The notes beneath the pieces were generated by a model that did no database searches, had not been told where the DNA came from, and saw only the letters and a program-made list of their open reading frames with translations. From the NCBI GenBank assembly GCA_964541755.1, contig CAZIRF010000018.1, positions 1-54,187 of the forward strand: a stretch of 54,187 nt of DNA, written 5' to 3'. This DNA comes from CAZIRF01 sp964541755. Its GTDB lineage: Bacteria > Spirochaetota > Spirochaetia > Treponematales > Breznakiellaceae. Positions within the stretch are counted from its first letter, which is position 1. Every line of letters begins with the position of its first letter. This document shows positions 1 to 7,936 of the stretch, piece after piece. The position numbers and the translations under genes were made by a program.

Positions 1-8
1 CCCAATTC

Positions 9-48
9 GCCAAGGTAGCTTGAGCTGCAGGCTTCTGGTTACTAGTTA
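9..48 (-). repeat. Interspersed heptad-type repeat, copy 1
   Basis: About 36 bases here match 27990-28025 with two differences. On the minus strand the repeat begins at the TAA stop of the nucleotidyltransferase gene (46-48) and breaks into degenerate 7-base units such as TAACCAG and AAGCCTG. A shorter third copy lies at 26446-26470. The stop codon falls at the same place in copies 1 and 2. Confidence 0.7.
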
Positions 49-510
49 CGGGTTAACTCTCCGGGCTCGGCGCAGAATGTCGGCGTCCACTTTGTCTTGA
101 GGCCGTGAAGATGCGAGCTTGTTTTCGATTAGTTCGTCGAGCCCGATAAAAGTCACCGGTTCGCCGGAAAAATCCCCTTCTGCACGGCCTTCCCAAGCTT
201 TCTCCCATTTTACCGCATCAATTTCGCTTACGAAATCGACCCGTTCCGGGGGATACCCCAGTGATATGAGGGCCTTGGGGTCGAGAAGGTCTTCCGGGCG
301 CAGTTCAAGACCGGCAAAGCCAAAGTCTTCGAGGGCCAAAATGATATTTTCTGCATTTTTTCGTTCGGGTTTAATGAAGAGGTCCAGGTCGCCGGTATAG
401 CGCGGATAGCCATGCCAAGCGACAGCGTACCCACCAACAATGAGGTATGAAACCTTACGTGCGTTCAAGCACTGAAACAACTCGATGAAGTCGCGTACCG
501 TTTCTTCCAC
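46..510 (-). CDS. Nucleotidyltransferase, MNT/AbiEii-like (DUF6036 type)
   Basis: This 154-residue protein has the minimal nucleotidyltransferase signature: GG at residues 26-27 (context VGGYAVAWHG) and the metal-binding pair D41-x-D43 (context GDLDLF). The family transfers nucleotides to a protein or RNA target, and many members act as toxin or antitoxin in two-gene cassettes. I chose the GTG at 510 because GGAG lies eight bases upstream; a longer reading from 606 only adds out-of-frame sequence of the upstream gene. The reading frame overlaps the preceding small gene by 56 bases, so translation is probably coupled. No HEPN partner is visible. The target is unknown. Confidence 0.75.
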   Translation of the reverse strand: MEETVRDFIELFQCLNARKVSYLIVGGYAVAWHGYPRYTGDLDLFIKPERKNAENIILALEDFGFAGLELRPEDLLDPKALISLGYPPERVDFVSEIDAVKWEKAWEGRAEGDFSGEPVTFIGLDELIENKLASSRPQDKVDADILRRARRVNP

Positions 511-658
511 TGTGTTGTCTCCGTAGTGTCTCGACCGCGGCGAGTCGTTCGCGCGTTGATCGCGACAGCCAGTACTCCAGGTTACCCTGATCCGATGAAG
601 TGCCACCCGTGCCTCGCACAGATCGTTTTCCGATTGTGCACTTTGTCTTGTCCATCAT
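455..658 (-). CDS. Small partner protein of the nucleotidyltransferase
   Basis: A 67-residue protein with the segment LEYWLSRSTRERLAAVETLRRQ followed by RLHRVV. I recognise this pattern (YWLS-x-x-x-x-ERL-x-A-x-E-x-LRR) from small uncharacterised proteins that commonly sit directly upstream of DUF6036-type nucleotidyltransferases. It may be the antitoxin or specificity partner, but that is inference. It overlaps the downstream gene by 56 bases in another frame. Two adjacent ATG codons (658 and 655) could start it. No Shine-Dalgarno is present, and a strong promoter puts the transcript start at the ATG itself. Confidence 0.6.
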   Translation of the reverse strand: MMDKTKCTIGKRSVRGTGGTSSDQGNLEYWLSRSTRERLAAVETLRRQHSGRNGTRLHRVVSVLERT

Positions 659-664
659 GAATGT

Positions 665-693
665 ATTATAGCGTCACTTTGCTCTCAGGTCAA
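665..693 (-). promoter_or_regulatory. Sigma70-type promoter of the nucleotidyltransferase cassette (leaderless)
   Basis: On the minus strand there is TTGACC at 693-688, a 17-base spacer and a perfect TATAAT at 670-665. Six bases later comes the ATG at 658, so transcription should start at or next to the start codon, giving a leaderless mRNA. Confidence 0.75.
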
Positions 694-851
694 AGACGTA
701 TCCATGACTATAAACGGGTATGTTTTTAGATCTTTGATATGCACTGCTTTCACTTTTTTCTCAAGTGTACACAGCGCCTACCGATAAAGTACATGTCGGG
801 CATATAGTTCCCCTCCCAAACGCTATATTTTCGACAGCCTCAAGGGGCGAA

Positions 852-875
852 GGCCGGCGCAAGCCGGCCTTTTTT
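852..875 (+). terminator. Orphan intrinsic terminator
   Basis: A perfect 7-bp stem GGCCGGC / GCCGGCC with loop GCAA (852-869) is followed by six T. It acts on plus-strand transcription, yet no plus-strand gene lies upstream in the window. Between 660 and 850 I see no open frame with a ribosome-binding site and no convincing promoter, so it may end a small RNA or a transcript from outside. A second hairpin without a T run follows at 885-900. Confidence 0.7.
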
Positions 876-909
876 CTGTCCCTTCCCCCGTCGCCGGGGG
901 CTGCTCTTC

Positions 910-938
910 TTGACAAAAGGCCCCCTCACCCGTAGGCT
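910..938 (+). promoter_or_regulatory. Promoter of the class A PBP gene
   Basis: TTGACA (910-915), a 17-base spacer and TAGGCT (933-938), followed seven bases later by ATG at 946. A possible TTG start at 910 is really this -35 box. The weak AGGA at 941 is at best a marginal ribosome-binding site. Confidence 0.6.
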
Positions 939-945
939 CAGGATC

Positions 946-3900
946 ATGTCTGGCGAACGAGAGCGAAACGGGAAGACTTCTTTATTGGCGGGGGTGGTCA
1001 TCTCGATCCTGCTCATCGGTGCCACCATAGTCGGGGCCGGCGTGGGTCTTGTCTTGGCCGGTACCGTGAATGTCATGAACACCGAAGAGTTTGAAACCTT
1101 CACCTCTGCCCTTCCCTCCAAAATACTTGATATCAATGGCGATATTATCACCGAATTTTCCTCGGCCGAAAAACGGGAGCTCGTCCCCCTCGACGAGCTC
1201 CCCCGACACCTCATTCTCGCGGTTATCGCCCGTGAAGATCAGGATTTTTATCGGCACCGAGGGTTCTCCATTAAGGGTATCGCACGTGCCGCCTTTGGTG
1301 TTCTTACCAAACGCAATCTTGGTGGCGGATCGACGATCACCCAACAGGTCGCCGGTACGCTCTATGCAGATCGCAGCGATAAAACCCTTGCCCGAAAGAT
1401 ACGTGAGCTCTGGTGGGCCATTCAAATAGAAAGGCGTTACTCGAAAAACGAGATACTCGAGCTCTACCTCAACAAGATGTACATGGGGGCGGGTACCTAC
1501 GGCGTTGAGGCGGCCAGCAAATACTATTTCGGGCACACCGCACGCGAAATCAGTATTGCCGAAGCCGCGATTCTCGTTATTCAGTTCTCCAGTCCTGCCC
1601 GATATAACCCCTTGGACAATCCGAATGTTGCCCGTAACCGGCAACAGGAAGTACTCAAACGCATGGTATCTCTCGGCTATGTAACCCAGGAAGATGCCGA
1701 TGTATCCTTTCAAGATTATTGGGATAATTACGACTATACCCGCGTTTCGTCATCGGCCTTCTTGAGTCGCCAGGACGAGGCCCCCTGGTTTAGTGAATAT
1801 GTGCGTCGCGAGCTTTCGGGCATGCTCTACGGGGCAAGCGATCTCTATCGCGACGGATTTACGGTACACACGACGCTCGATCTCAAAATGCAGCGGGCTG
1901 CAGACAAATACATGGCACGTGGTTTGCGGCGGGTCAATGCAGAATTCAAGCGCACTCAAACGGTCAATTTGGGGCAAGCGGCTTCCGAGTACCTTCCGGT
2001 TATAGAGTTGTTGTCGCTCGTTTACGATATAAACGCCATCCATGCTTCAACCGAGGGGCAGATGGAGTCCAAGGCCTACAACCGCTACATCAAGCGGATC
2101 AATCCGGTTGTTGACGTGATGTCGCTCCTCTTCGACTTGGGCGACCTCAAGACGGCCACCAACATGGCGCATTCCACGTTGCGAAAATCCACCGAGCAGA
2201 GCATGGTCGAAGGGGCCCTTGTTACTATCGAGAACGAGAGCGGGCACATCAAGGCTCTCGTGGGTGGCTCCAAGTACGATCAATCCAACCAGTTAATCCG
2301 GGCGACACAAGCTAAAGTCATGCCGGGTTCTTCCTTTAAACCCTTTTACTATTCCGCTGCGATAGATTCCGGCAAGTTTACCGCGACATCGGTATTGTAT
2401 GATTCACCCATCGTTTTTTTCAACAAGGATGGAACGCCCTATGTTCCGAACAATTATGGCGGTGTTTGGAAGGGGCCCGTTCAGTTTTGGCTGGCTCTGG
2501 CCATGTCCTACAATATTCCGGCCCTCAAGGTTCTGGACGGAATTGGCTTTGACCAGGCCATCAGTCGTTCTGCGGCCCTTTTGGGTATAACGGACAAACA
2601 GGAAATTGCCCGTACCTTCCCGCGGGTTTATCCACTGGCCCTGGGTATTATCGCGGTTTCGCCCTTGCAGATGGCACGAGCGTATGCCATATTCGGCAAT
2701 CAGGGGCGCGAGGTAACACCCATAGCCATACGTTCTGTAGAAGACCGCAATGGGCAGGTTACTCTCGATCCCGAGAAGGAGCTGCGCCTCCAGCAACGCA
2801 AGCGCAAGGATGACATGCAGATCATCTCCCCGCAGAATGCGTATATTATGAATGCCATTCTCAAGAAGACGGTTGATACCGGTCTCATGGCGTACGCGAC
2901 AGCGCGAGGTACAAAGTTCGACTACATCGATAATAATGGGCAGAAAATAAAAATCGAGGCCGCTGGCAAGACCGGTACCACCCAGAATTGGGCGGATGCC
3001 TGGGCCATCGGTTATACACCGTATTACACGACAGCTGTATGGTTCGGCTTCGATCGCTCGGGGAACTCCCTGGGTACAAGCCAGACCGGTTCCATGATCG
3101 CCGCACCGGTCTGGGCCGACTACATGCGGGATATCCACGAGGGGCACTATTCACGCAGTTTTCCCAAACCGGCAAAGGGTATCATCGATGTAACGGTATG
3201 TCGTCGCAGTGGGCTTTTAATGACCGAACACTGCAACGAGGGGGCGGTCACCATGCCCTTCCTCTACGGAACCCAGCCGACGCGTTACTGTGATCTTCAC
3301 GGCGAGAGCGAAGTCTTGCCCACCGTCCTTCTCGACTCCATGAGCCGCGGGTCTTTCATGATTGATACCGAAGACCTGGATATCGAGATGCCCGTTCTTG
3401 ACCTGGGCTTCCTTGACGGAGAGGATTCGACCGAGGATGCCTTCGCCGACGAATTTGGTGATGATTATCTCGATTCGCTTTTCGCACCGGCCGAAACTGG
3501 CGACGACTACTATAGTGATCTCTTTGGTCCTTCTGCATCCTGGCCTTCCTTTAATGTGCCGGATGCCCCGGAAGATGCTGCGCTCCCCGATGAAAACACC
3601 GATGGTGTAGCGCCCCTGTATTCGGTGCCGGAACTCGAGGGTCCCCAGTGGTCCGATCCCTCCGAAGATATCCCTGCCACTCCCTTGCCTACAGAAGCGC
3701 CCCCGGACTTTGACGCGCTCTTTGGCGATGAAGGGGGCTCGTCTCCCGACGATCGGGAAGAGGAGGGCTCCGGGGAAGACATGCTTTCTGACGATCAAAA
3801 TACCTTCCCTGGAGAACCGGCGCCCCCGGCCGAGGGGGCGGGGCTCTTTGGTGGCGGCGGCGCAACTTCCGAGAGCGTCAATCCGGATGCCGGGGACGAT

Positions 3901-3966
3901 GCCGTGCAGGAAGAGTCTGTTGGCACGAAAGCCGATACAGAGAGTGAAAGATCCGACGTTTTGTAA
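946..3966 (+). CDS. mrcA: Class A penicillin-binding protein (PBP1A type) with long acidic tail
   Basis: This 1006-residue bifunctional enzyme polymerises and crosslinks peptidoglycan at the outer face of the inner membrane. A single membrane anchor lies near residues 15-42. The glycosyltransferase (GT51) domain shows REDQDFYRHRG with its catalytic Glu near residue 97, and GGSTITQQ near 127-134. The transpeptidase shows S-S-F-K (catalytic Ser462), SYN (521-523) and KTG (from K675). After about residue 784 comes a tail of some 220 residues rich in D, E, G, S and P, far beyond the usual family end. It carries four short related motifs ending in LF-G/A (Phe near 846, 860, 926, 968). I take the ATG at 946, just after the promoter. 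A ParB-like gene follows 13 bases downstream. Confidence 0.93.
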   Translation: MSGERERNGKTSLLAGVVISILLIGATIVGAGVGLVLAGTVNVMNTEEFETFTSALPSKILDINGDIITEFSSAEKRELVPLDELPRHLILAVIAREDQDFYRHRGFSIKGIARAAFGVLTKRNLGGGSTITQQVAGTLYADRSDKTLARKIRELWWAIQIERRYSKNEILELYLNKMYMGAGTYGVEAASKYYFGHTAREISIAEAAILVIQFSSPARYNPLDNPNVARNRQQEVLKRMVSLGYVTQEDADVSFQDYWDNYDYTRVSSSAFLSRQDEAPWFSEYVRRELSGMLYGASDLYRDGFTVHTTLDLKMQRAADKYMARGLRRVNAEFKRTQTVNLGQAASEYLPVIELLSLVYDINAIHASTEGQMESKAYNRYIKRINPVVDVMSLLFDLGDLKTATNMAHSTLRKSTEQSMVEGALVTIENESGHIKALVGGSKYDQSNQLIRATQAKVMPGSSFKPFYYSAAIDSGKFTATSVLYDSPIVFFNKDGTPYVPNNYGGVWKGPVQFWLALAMSYNIPALKVLDGIGFDQAISRSAALLGITDKQEIARTFPRVYPLALGIIAVSPLQMARAYAIFGNQGREVTPIAIRSVEDRNGQVTLDPEKELRLQQRKRKDDMQIISPQNAYIMNAILKKTVDTGLMAYATARGTKFDYIDNNGQKIKIEAAGKTGTTQNWADAWAIGYTPYYTTAVWFGFDRSGNSLGTSQTGSMIAAPVWADYMRDIHEGHYSRSFPKPAKGIIDVTVCRRSGLLMTEHCNEGAVTMPFLYGTQPTRYCDLHGESEVLPTVLLDSMSRGSFMIDTEDLDIEMPVLDLGFLDGEDSTEDAFADEFGDDYLDSLFAPAETGDDYYSDLFGPSASWPSFNVPDAPEDAALPDENTDGVAPLYSVPELEGPQWSDPSEDIPATPLPTEAPPDFDALFGDEGGSSPDDREEEGSGEDMLSDDQNTFPGEPAPPAEGAGLFGGGGATSESVNPDAGDDAVQEESVGTKADTESERSDVL

Positions 3967-3972
3967 TACAAT
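3944..3972 (+). promoter_or_regulatory. Possible internal promoter for the ParB-like gene
   Basis: TACAAT (3967-3972) lies seven bases upstream of the ATG at 3980, with GTGAAA (3944-3949) 17 bases further up. No Shine-Dalgarno is present between stop and start. This could make a leaderless transcript from within the end of the PBP gene. Confidence 0.45.
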
Positions 3973-3979
3973 GTGATAT

Positions 3980-4369
3980 ATGCAGATACCCATAGATCAA
4001 ATTACCGTAAAGAAACGCATAAGAAAGGACTTGGGTGATATTGACGCCTTGGTCGACAGTCTTCGTCGTTTCGGTTTGATGAATCCCATTCTCTTGAACA
4101 AGAAGTACGTACTGATAGCCGGCGGCCGTCGCCTTCATGCGGCCAAGATTTTGGGCTGGCAGACGATCAACGCGGTGGTTATCGACGCAGACGACGAGCT
4201 TACCCGTCTCGAATACGAGATAGAAGAAAACCTTCAGCGGCGGGAGTTCAACGATGAAGAATCTTCACAGGCTTGGGCTCGACTTTACACCCTGCGGAAC
4301 CCCGGATTCTTTCGACGACTCTGGCTGTCTATCGTCAACTTTTTCAAGAAACTCTTTCGCCGGACATAA
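3980..4369 (+). CDS. Short ParB/Srx-type domain protein with amphipathic C-terminus
   Basis: A 129-residue protein. The first 100 residues follow the ParB N-terminal (CTPase) domain: IDQITV at the start, GLMNPILL, AGGRRLHAA (equivalent to the GERR box) and EENLQRREFNDEE. In ParB this domain binds and hydrolyses CTP. The helix-turn-helix and dimerisation domains of real ParB are missing. Instead the last 25 residues alternate aromatic or aliphatic with Arg/Lys positions (FFRRLW, then NFFKKLFRR), which looks like an amphipathic membrane-binding helix. It follows a cell-wall synthase gene by 13 bases. A role at the membrane, perhaps linked to wall growth, is inference; chromosome partitioning itself is unlikely. 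Confidence 0.75.
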   Translation: MQIPIDQITVKKRIRKDLGDIDALVDSLRRFGLMNPILLNKKYVLIAGGRRLHAAKILGWQTINAVVIDADDELTRLEYEIEENLQRREFNDEESSQAWARLYTLRNPGFFRRLWLSIVNFFKKLFRRT

Positions 4370-4470
4370 TCCGGCACAGCGCAGCAGTTTTTTTGTTTTG
4401 CCGATTTCTTTTGTTCATGATATTGGAGGCTGTGTTAGCGTACCGGGAATTGAAGCAGGCTCACAGGATA

Positions 4471-4499
4471 AAAAAACCCCGGCAAGCCGGGGTTTTTTT
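4471..4499. terminator. Bidirectional terminator
   Basis: CCCCGG / CCGGGG stem with CAAG loop (4477-4492) has six A on the left and seven T on the right. It can end both the ParB-like transcript and the minus-strand operon that finishes with rpsU at 4510. Confidence 0.9.
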
Positions 4500-4509
4500 A
4501 TTGGCGGAA

Positions 4510-4719
4510 TCAGTCCTTGACGGGCTTTCCACCCTTGCGCGCCTTCTTGAGGAGCTTGCGCTGGAGGGTCTTGTTCTTGCGATTCTTGATGGTAGAGGGC
4601 TTCTCGAAATATTCGCGCTTTTTGTATTCGCGGATAATGCCTTCTTTCTCGACCATGCGCTTGAAGCGCTTGATTGCCTTCTCGAGCATTTCGCTGTCGT
4701 CTACGACGATGTGTGCCAT
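4510..4719 (-). CDS. rpsU: Ribosomal protein S21
   Basis: A 69-residue basic protein of the 30S subunit starting MAHIVVDDSEMLEKAIKRFKR, with the typical REYKKREYFEKPS segment and a Lys/Arg-rich end. In the S21 family it helps pairing between the Shine-Dalgarno and 16S rRNA. I chose the ATG at 4719, which has GGGGTGAG upstream; an in-frame GTG at 4731 would remove that spacing. It is the last gene of a minus-strand run, nine bases after the M23 gene, and ends at a strong terminator. Confidence 0.93.
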   Translation of the reverse strand: MAHIVVDDSEMLEKAIKRFKRMVEKEGIIREYKKREYFEKPSTIKNRKNKTLQRKLLKKARKGGKPVKD

Positions 4720-4727
4720 GTGTGTTC

Positions 4728-5819
4728 TCACCCCCCTTCCGCTGTGCGGCCGTATTTCGCATTCATTGTAGTTATTATCCGTTCTTTGTCAATGAGGGGA
4801 ATCGCGAGGAATACGTCGGGATCGACGGGTATGGTCCCGCTTCGCACTTCCCAGTGGAGATGGGGGCCGGTAGAAAAACCGGTCGAACCCACTGTTCCGA
4901 CAAGGCTGCCGCTGTCGACGAGGTCCCCAACCCTGCAGTTGATACTGTCGAGGTGATACAAGATCGAGATAAGGCCGGGCAGGTGCTCGATGATGATGCT
5001 GTTGCCGCTCACAATTCGCTCTGTGGCCATGATGACACGGCCAGGGCCGGGCGCGCGAACCGGGGTGCCGGTCGGCGCGGGGAAGTCGATACCCAAGTGC
5101 CAGGAATGGGTGATTTTCCCGTTGCTGTAGTGATAGCTGCGCATGTCGCCAAAGCCGCTTGAGCGACGGGTGGTATTGGTGGGCGGAATGAATCGGTCTG
5201 AATGGTGAAGGGCCATTGGATTGAAACTGCTGATTACCTGCCAGAGTTCCTTTGACTGGCGGGTTTTTTCGGGGTCTGCTTTGTAAACAAGGGCCGTATT
5301 CTTTGCATTCATTTTGAGTACCGTGTTCGGGTATTCGTGTTCGTCGATGGCAAAGTGGATATAGCGCAGGCTGTTGTCTTCTATCGGTACTTCTTCTCCA
5401 TCTACCAGGCGAACGCCGGGCCAGCTCCCCCCACGAATTTCGACCATTGCGGGGCCCGCCTCGGCTTCAAGGGGAATCCCGGGGATGGCGATTAGGATGT
5501 CCTCGTTGTCAACTGCACAGTCCGAAACAAAAAAGCGCGCGCCGGAGAGCTCTTTGCCGTTCTGGTGAATGACCGCACGCAGGGGGGCTTCATCACTGTT
5601 GTCAAGGCCAATGATTGCAACGGTAAGCGGGGCCCCGGGGTAGTGCGGGTTCTCCAAGATTATGCATCTCAGCGGCGGCTGCAATTGCCGATTCACTCTT
5701 GCTTCCCGTTCACGGGGGTGGGCGCAGGAGGGGAGGCCACAGAGGAGGATTGTCGCCAAAAGCATGCAGGAGTAAATCCTTACCGGGAGGAGGTGGCGAA
5801 AGGGTAAAAGGACTCTCAT
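4728..5819 (-). CDS. M23 family metallopeptidase lipoprotein
   Basis: A 363-residue exported protein. The N-terminus has a hydrophobic segment ending LLCGLPSC, a lipobox, so it is probably a lipid-anchored envelope protein. The C-terminal LytM domain keeps the zinc-site motifs: HLGIDF (H-x-x-x-D) near residue 245 and HLHW near residue 325, with GNSIIIEH between them. M23 enzymes cut peptidoglycan crossbridges or act as activators. The N-terminal half (about residues 35-200) is not recognised. Its ATG overlaps the recJ stop by four bases, and rpsU follows at once. Confidence 0.88.
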   Translation of the reverse strand: MRVLLPFRHLLPVRIYSCMLLATILLCGLPSCAHPREREARVNRQLQPPLRCIILENPHYPGAPLTVAIIGLDNSDEAPLRAVIHQNGKELSGARFFVSDCAVDNEDILIAIPGIPLEAEAGPAMVEIRGGSWPGVRLVDGEEVPIEDNSLRYIHFAIDEHEYPNTVLKMNAKNTALVYKADPEKTRQSKELWQVISSFNPMALHHSDRFIPPTNTTRRSSGFGDMRSYHYSNGKITHSWHLGIDFPAPTGTPVRAPGPGRVIMATERIVSGNSIIIEHLPGLISILYHLDSINCRVGDLVDSGSLVGTVGSTGFSTGPHLHWEVRSGTIPVDPDVFLAIPLIDKERIITTMNAKYGRTAEGG

Positions 5820-7936
5820 ATGCGTCTCAAGTCCTCTATCACCAGTTGGGGTGTTTCCGATCCGTTAAACCAATTGCGCGACAGGCGGTAGACGATGTCG
5901 ACTTGGTCGTTGAGGTCGAAGACGCGTTGCACTTTGTCTCCAGCCTTCCACCAGACAGCCGGCCAGCGCTGTTTGCCTGTCCCCAGACTCATTTTGACAT
6001 GGCGGACTTCGCCTTTGCCCATAAGGAGTATGTCTTCAACCTTGAGTGAGCGCGAGAGGAAGGTGAGCGGGGTGTTGCCTTCGCCGTATGGTTCAAAACG
6101 GTCCATGATATCGAAGAGGTCGGGGGTGAGGTATGAAGGAGGGATTTCCGCATCAATGCTGATTTCCTCTTCACTCTCTTTTTCGCCGAGTTCAACCGTG
6201 GGTGCGATGCGTTCCAGTCGGGCCAACACATCATCGAGTGCCGCAGTTTTGAACGAGAACCCGGCGGCGAAGCTGTGGCCGCCGGAATCCTCGAGGAGGT
6301 CGCGGCACTGTTCGAGGATGCCGGTAAGATCGTAATTTCGGGCCGATCGCAGACTTGCCGTGCTGCGCTCCCCTGCCACCGAAATGACAACGGCCGGAAC
6401 CTTGAACTGCCCGGTAAGCCGGTTTGCCATAATGCCCGTCACCCCGCGGTGGATATCCCGGCCCTGTACGACGACGAGTCGCTCGTCATGACGGCCCAGA
6501 CTCGCGCGCGCCTGCGGTTCGACGAGGGCCCAGGCGTCGCTGCCAATCTTCTTGCGCTCCTCGTTGAGTGCGATGACGGCGGCTGCTTTTTCCTGTCGTT
6601 CGAGGGGCTCTTTGCAAAGAAGGAGTTCTACAGCCAGTTTTGCGTTACCCATGCGCCCGGTGGCGTTGAGGGCCGGGCAGATCTGCCAGGAGACCTCGCC
6701 GGTGGCGATACGCCTGCCGGCCAGCCCCAGCTTGAGCAGGAGCTCGGCCAAACCCTCCCGGGGGTTGTCGGCTATGGCCTTGAGACCGTTGCGTACGAGG
6801 ATGCGGTTTTCGTCTCGCAGGGGCATGAGGTCGGCCATGGTTCCCAGGGCAACGAGCTGCAGGGCGCGGGTATCCGTTTCGCTGTGGACTTTTTCCCTCC
6901 TGTGAACAAAGGAGGTAAAGAGATTGATGAAGACATCGAGTTCCGTTATCGGCCCGTCTTCGTAGCGGGCGATACGCGAGAGGCTCTTGATGCGCAGGAG
7001 GCTCTTCCCCGCGACGCCGGGGATTTCCTTTGAAACTTCACCGGCCATATCCAAAAGATTGAACTCGACAGTGCTCCCGAATATCTTTGCGAGGGATTTT
7101 CTCTGCAAATCGGCATCCCACACCAGAATTTGATGGCCCTGGAGGAAGTCCGCCAGACGCGTCTGGTCTATGCTCACCATGCCGGGGACGACGAGCTCTT
7201 CCATGCGCTTTGTCACGACGAGGTTGCGGATCCGGACTGCCTCTATGATCCATGCTTCGTTGGTTGGGCGGGCGTCCAACAGGCAGATGTCCTGGTTGAA
7301 CAGTTCGCTACGGCTCGCAAAGCGCAGGGCGTTGCTGAGTTTCCAGGCGACAGCGCAGCCGGCAAGGTCGCGAAAAGGGTAGTCGACATCCCGCCGTTTG
7401 GGATTGACGATGGCAATGGCCGCAGGCACGTCGTCCTGCACGTTGTGGTGATCGACGACGATGACATCGAGCCCCAGTTCGGCGGCGCGGGCGATTTCCG
7501 CGACATTTGAAATGCCGCAGTCGACGGTGATTATAAGGCTTCCGTAGTCGGCGGCGAAGGCTTCGACGGCGTCCAGGGAAAGCCCATAGGCCTCGTCTCC
7601 CAGAGGGACCTGCCAGCGCACATCGATGCAAAGCTCTACGAGCGCGTCCACGAGAATGGTGGTACTGGTGATGCCGTCGACGTCGCGGTCGCCGAAGACC
7701 ATGACGCGCTCGCCCTCGTCGCGGGCCTGGATGATGCGTTCGACGGCATCTTCCATGTCAGGCAGGAGAAAGGGGTTTCGCAGCCAGCGGATGTCGTCCT
7801 CCAAGTAGTAGAGGATCTCCTTGCTGCCCGTAATGGCACGGCGGGCGAGGATGCTCGCCGTAATGAGGTCACATGCGTGCCGTTCCGAAATGTCGCGAAC
7901 GAACGCGGGGTCTATGTTTTTCTTGTCCCATTTCAT
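5816..7936 (-). CDS. recJ: Single-stranded-DNA-specific exonuclease RecJ
   Basis: This 706-residue DHH-family 5'-3' exonuclease acts in recombination and repair. The metal-binding motifs are visible: FGDRDVDG (residues 81-88, normally DYDADG), VDC near 138 and VDHHN (161-165). LGTMADLMPL (364-373) and the DHHA1 motif SGGHSFAAGFSF follow. Between about residues 205 and 358 there is an insertion of roughly 120-150 residues where most RecJ proteins have a short link. The gene overlaps the phosphorylase upstream and the M23 gene downstream by four bases each, so the three are translationally coupled. Confidence 0.93.
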   Translation of the reverse strand: MKWDKKNIDPAFVRDISERHACDLITASILARRAITGSKEILYYLEDDIRWLRNPFLLPDMEDAVERIIQARDEGERVMVFGDRDVDGITSTTILVDALVELCIDVRWQVPLGDEAYGLSLDAVEAFAADYGSLIITVDCGISNVAEIARAAELGLDVIVVDHHNVQDDVPAAIAIVNPKRRDVDYPFRDLAGCAVAWKLSNALRFASRSELFNQDICLLDARPTNEAWIIEAVRIRNLVVTKRMEELVVPGMVSIDQTRLADFLQGHQILVWDADLQRKSLAKIFGSTVEFNLLDMAGEVSKEIPGVAGKSLLRIKSLSRIARYEDGPITELDVFINLFTSFVHRREKVHSETDTRALQLVALGTMADLMPLRDENRILVRNGLKAIADNPREGLAELLLKLGLAGRRIATGEVSWQICPALNATGRMGNAKLAVELLLCKEPLERQEKAAAVIALNEERKKIGSDAWALVEPQARASLGRHDERLVVVQGRDIHRGVTGIMANRLTGQFKVPAVVISVAGERSTASLRSARNYDLTGILEQCRDLLEDSGGHSFAAGFSFKTAALDDVLARLERIAPTVELGEKESEEEISIDAEIPPSYLTPDLFDIMDRFEPYGEGNTPLTFLSRSLKVEDILLMGKGEVRHVKMSLGTGKQRWPAVWWKAGDKVQRVFDLNDQVDIVYRLSRNWFNGSETPQLVIEDLRRI

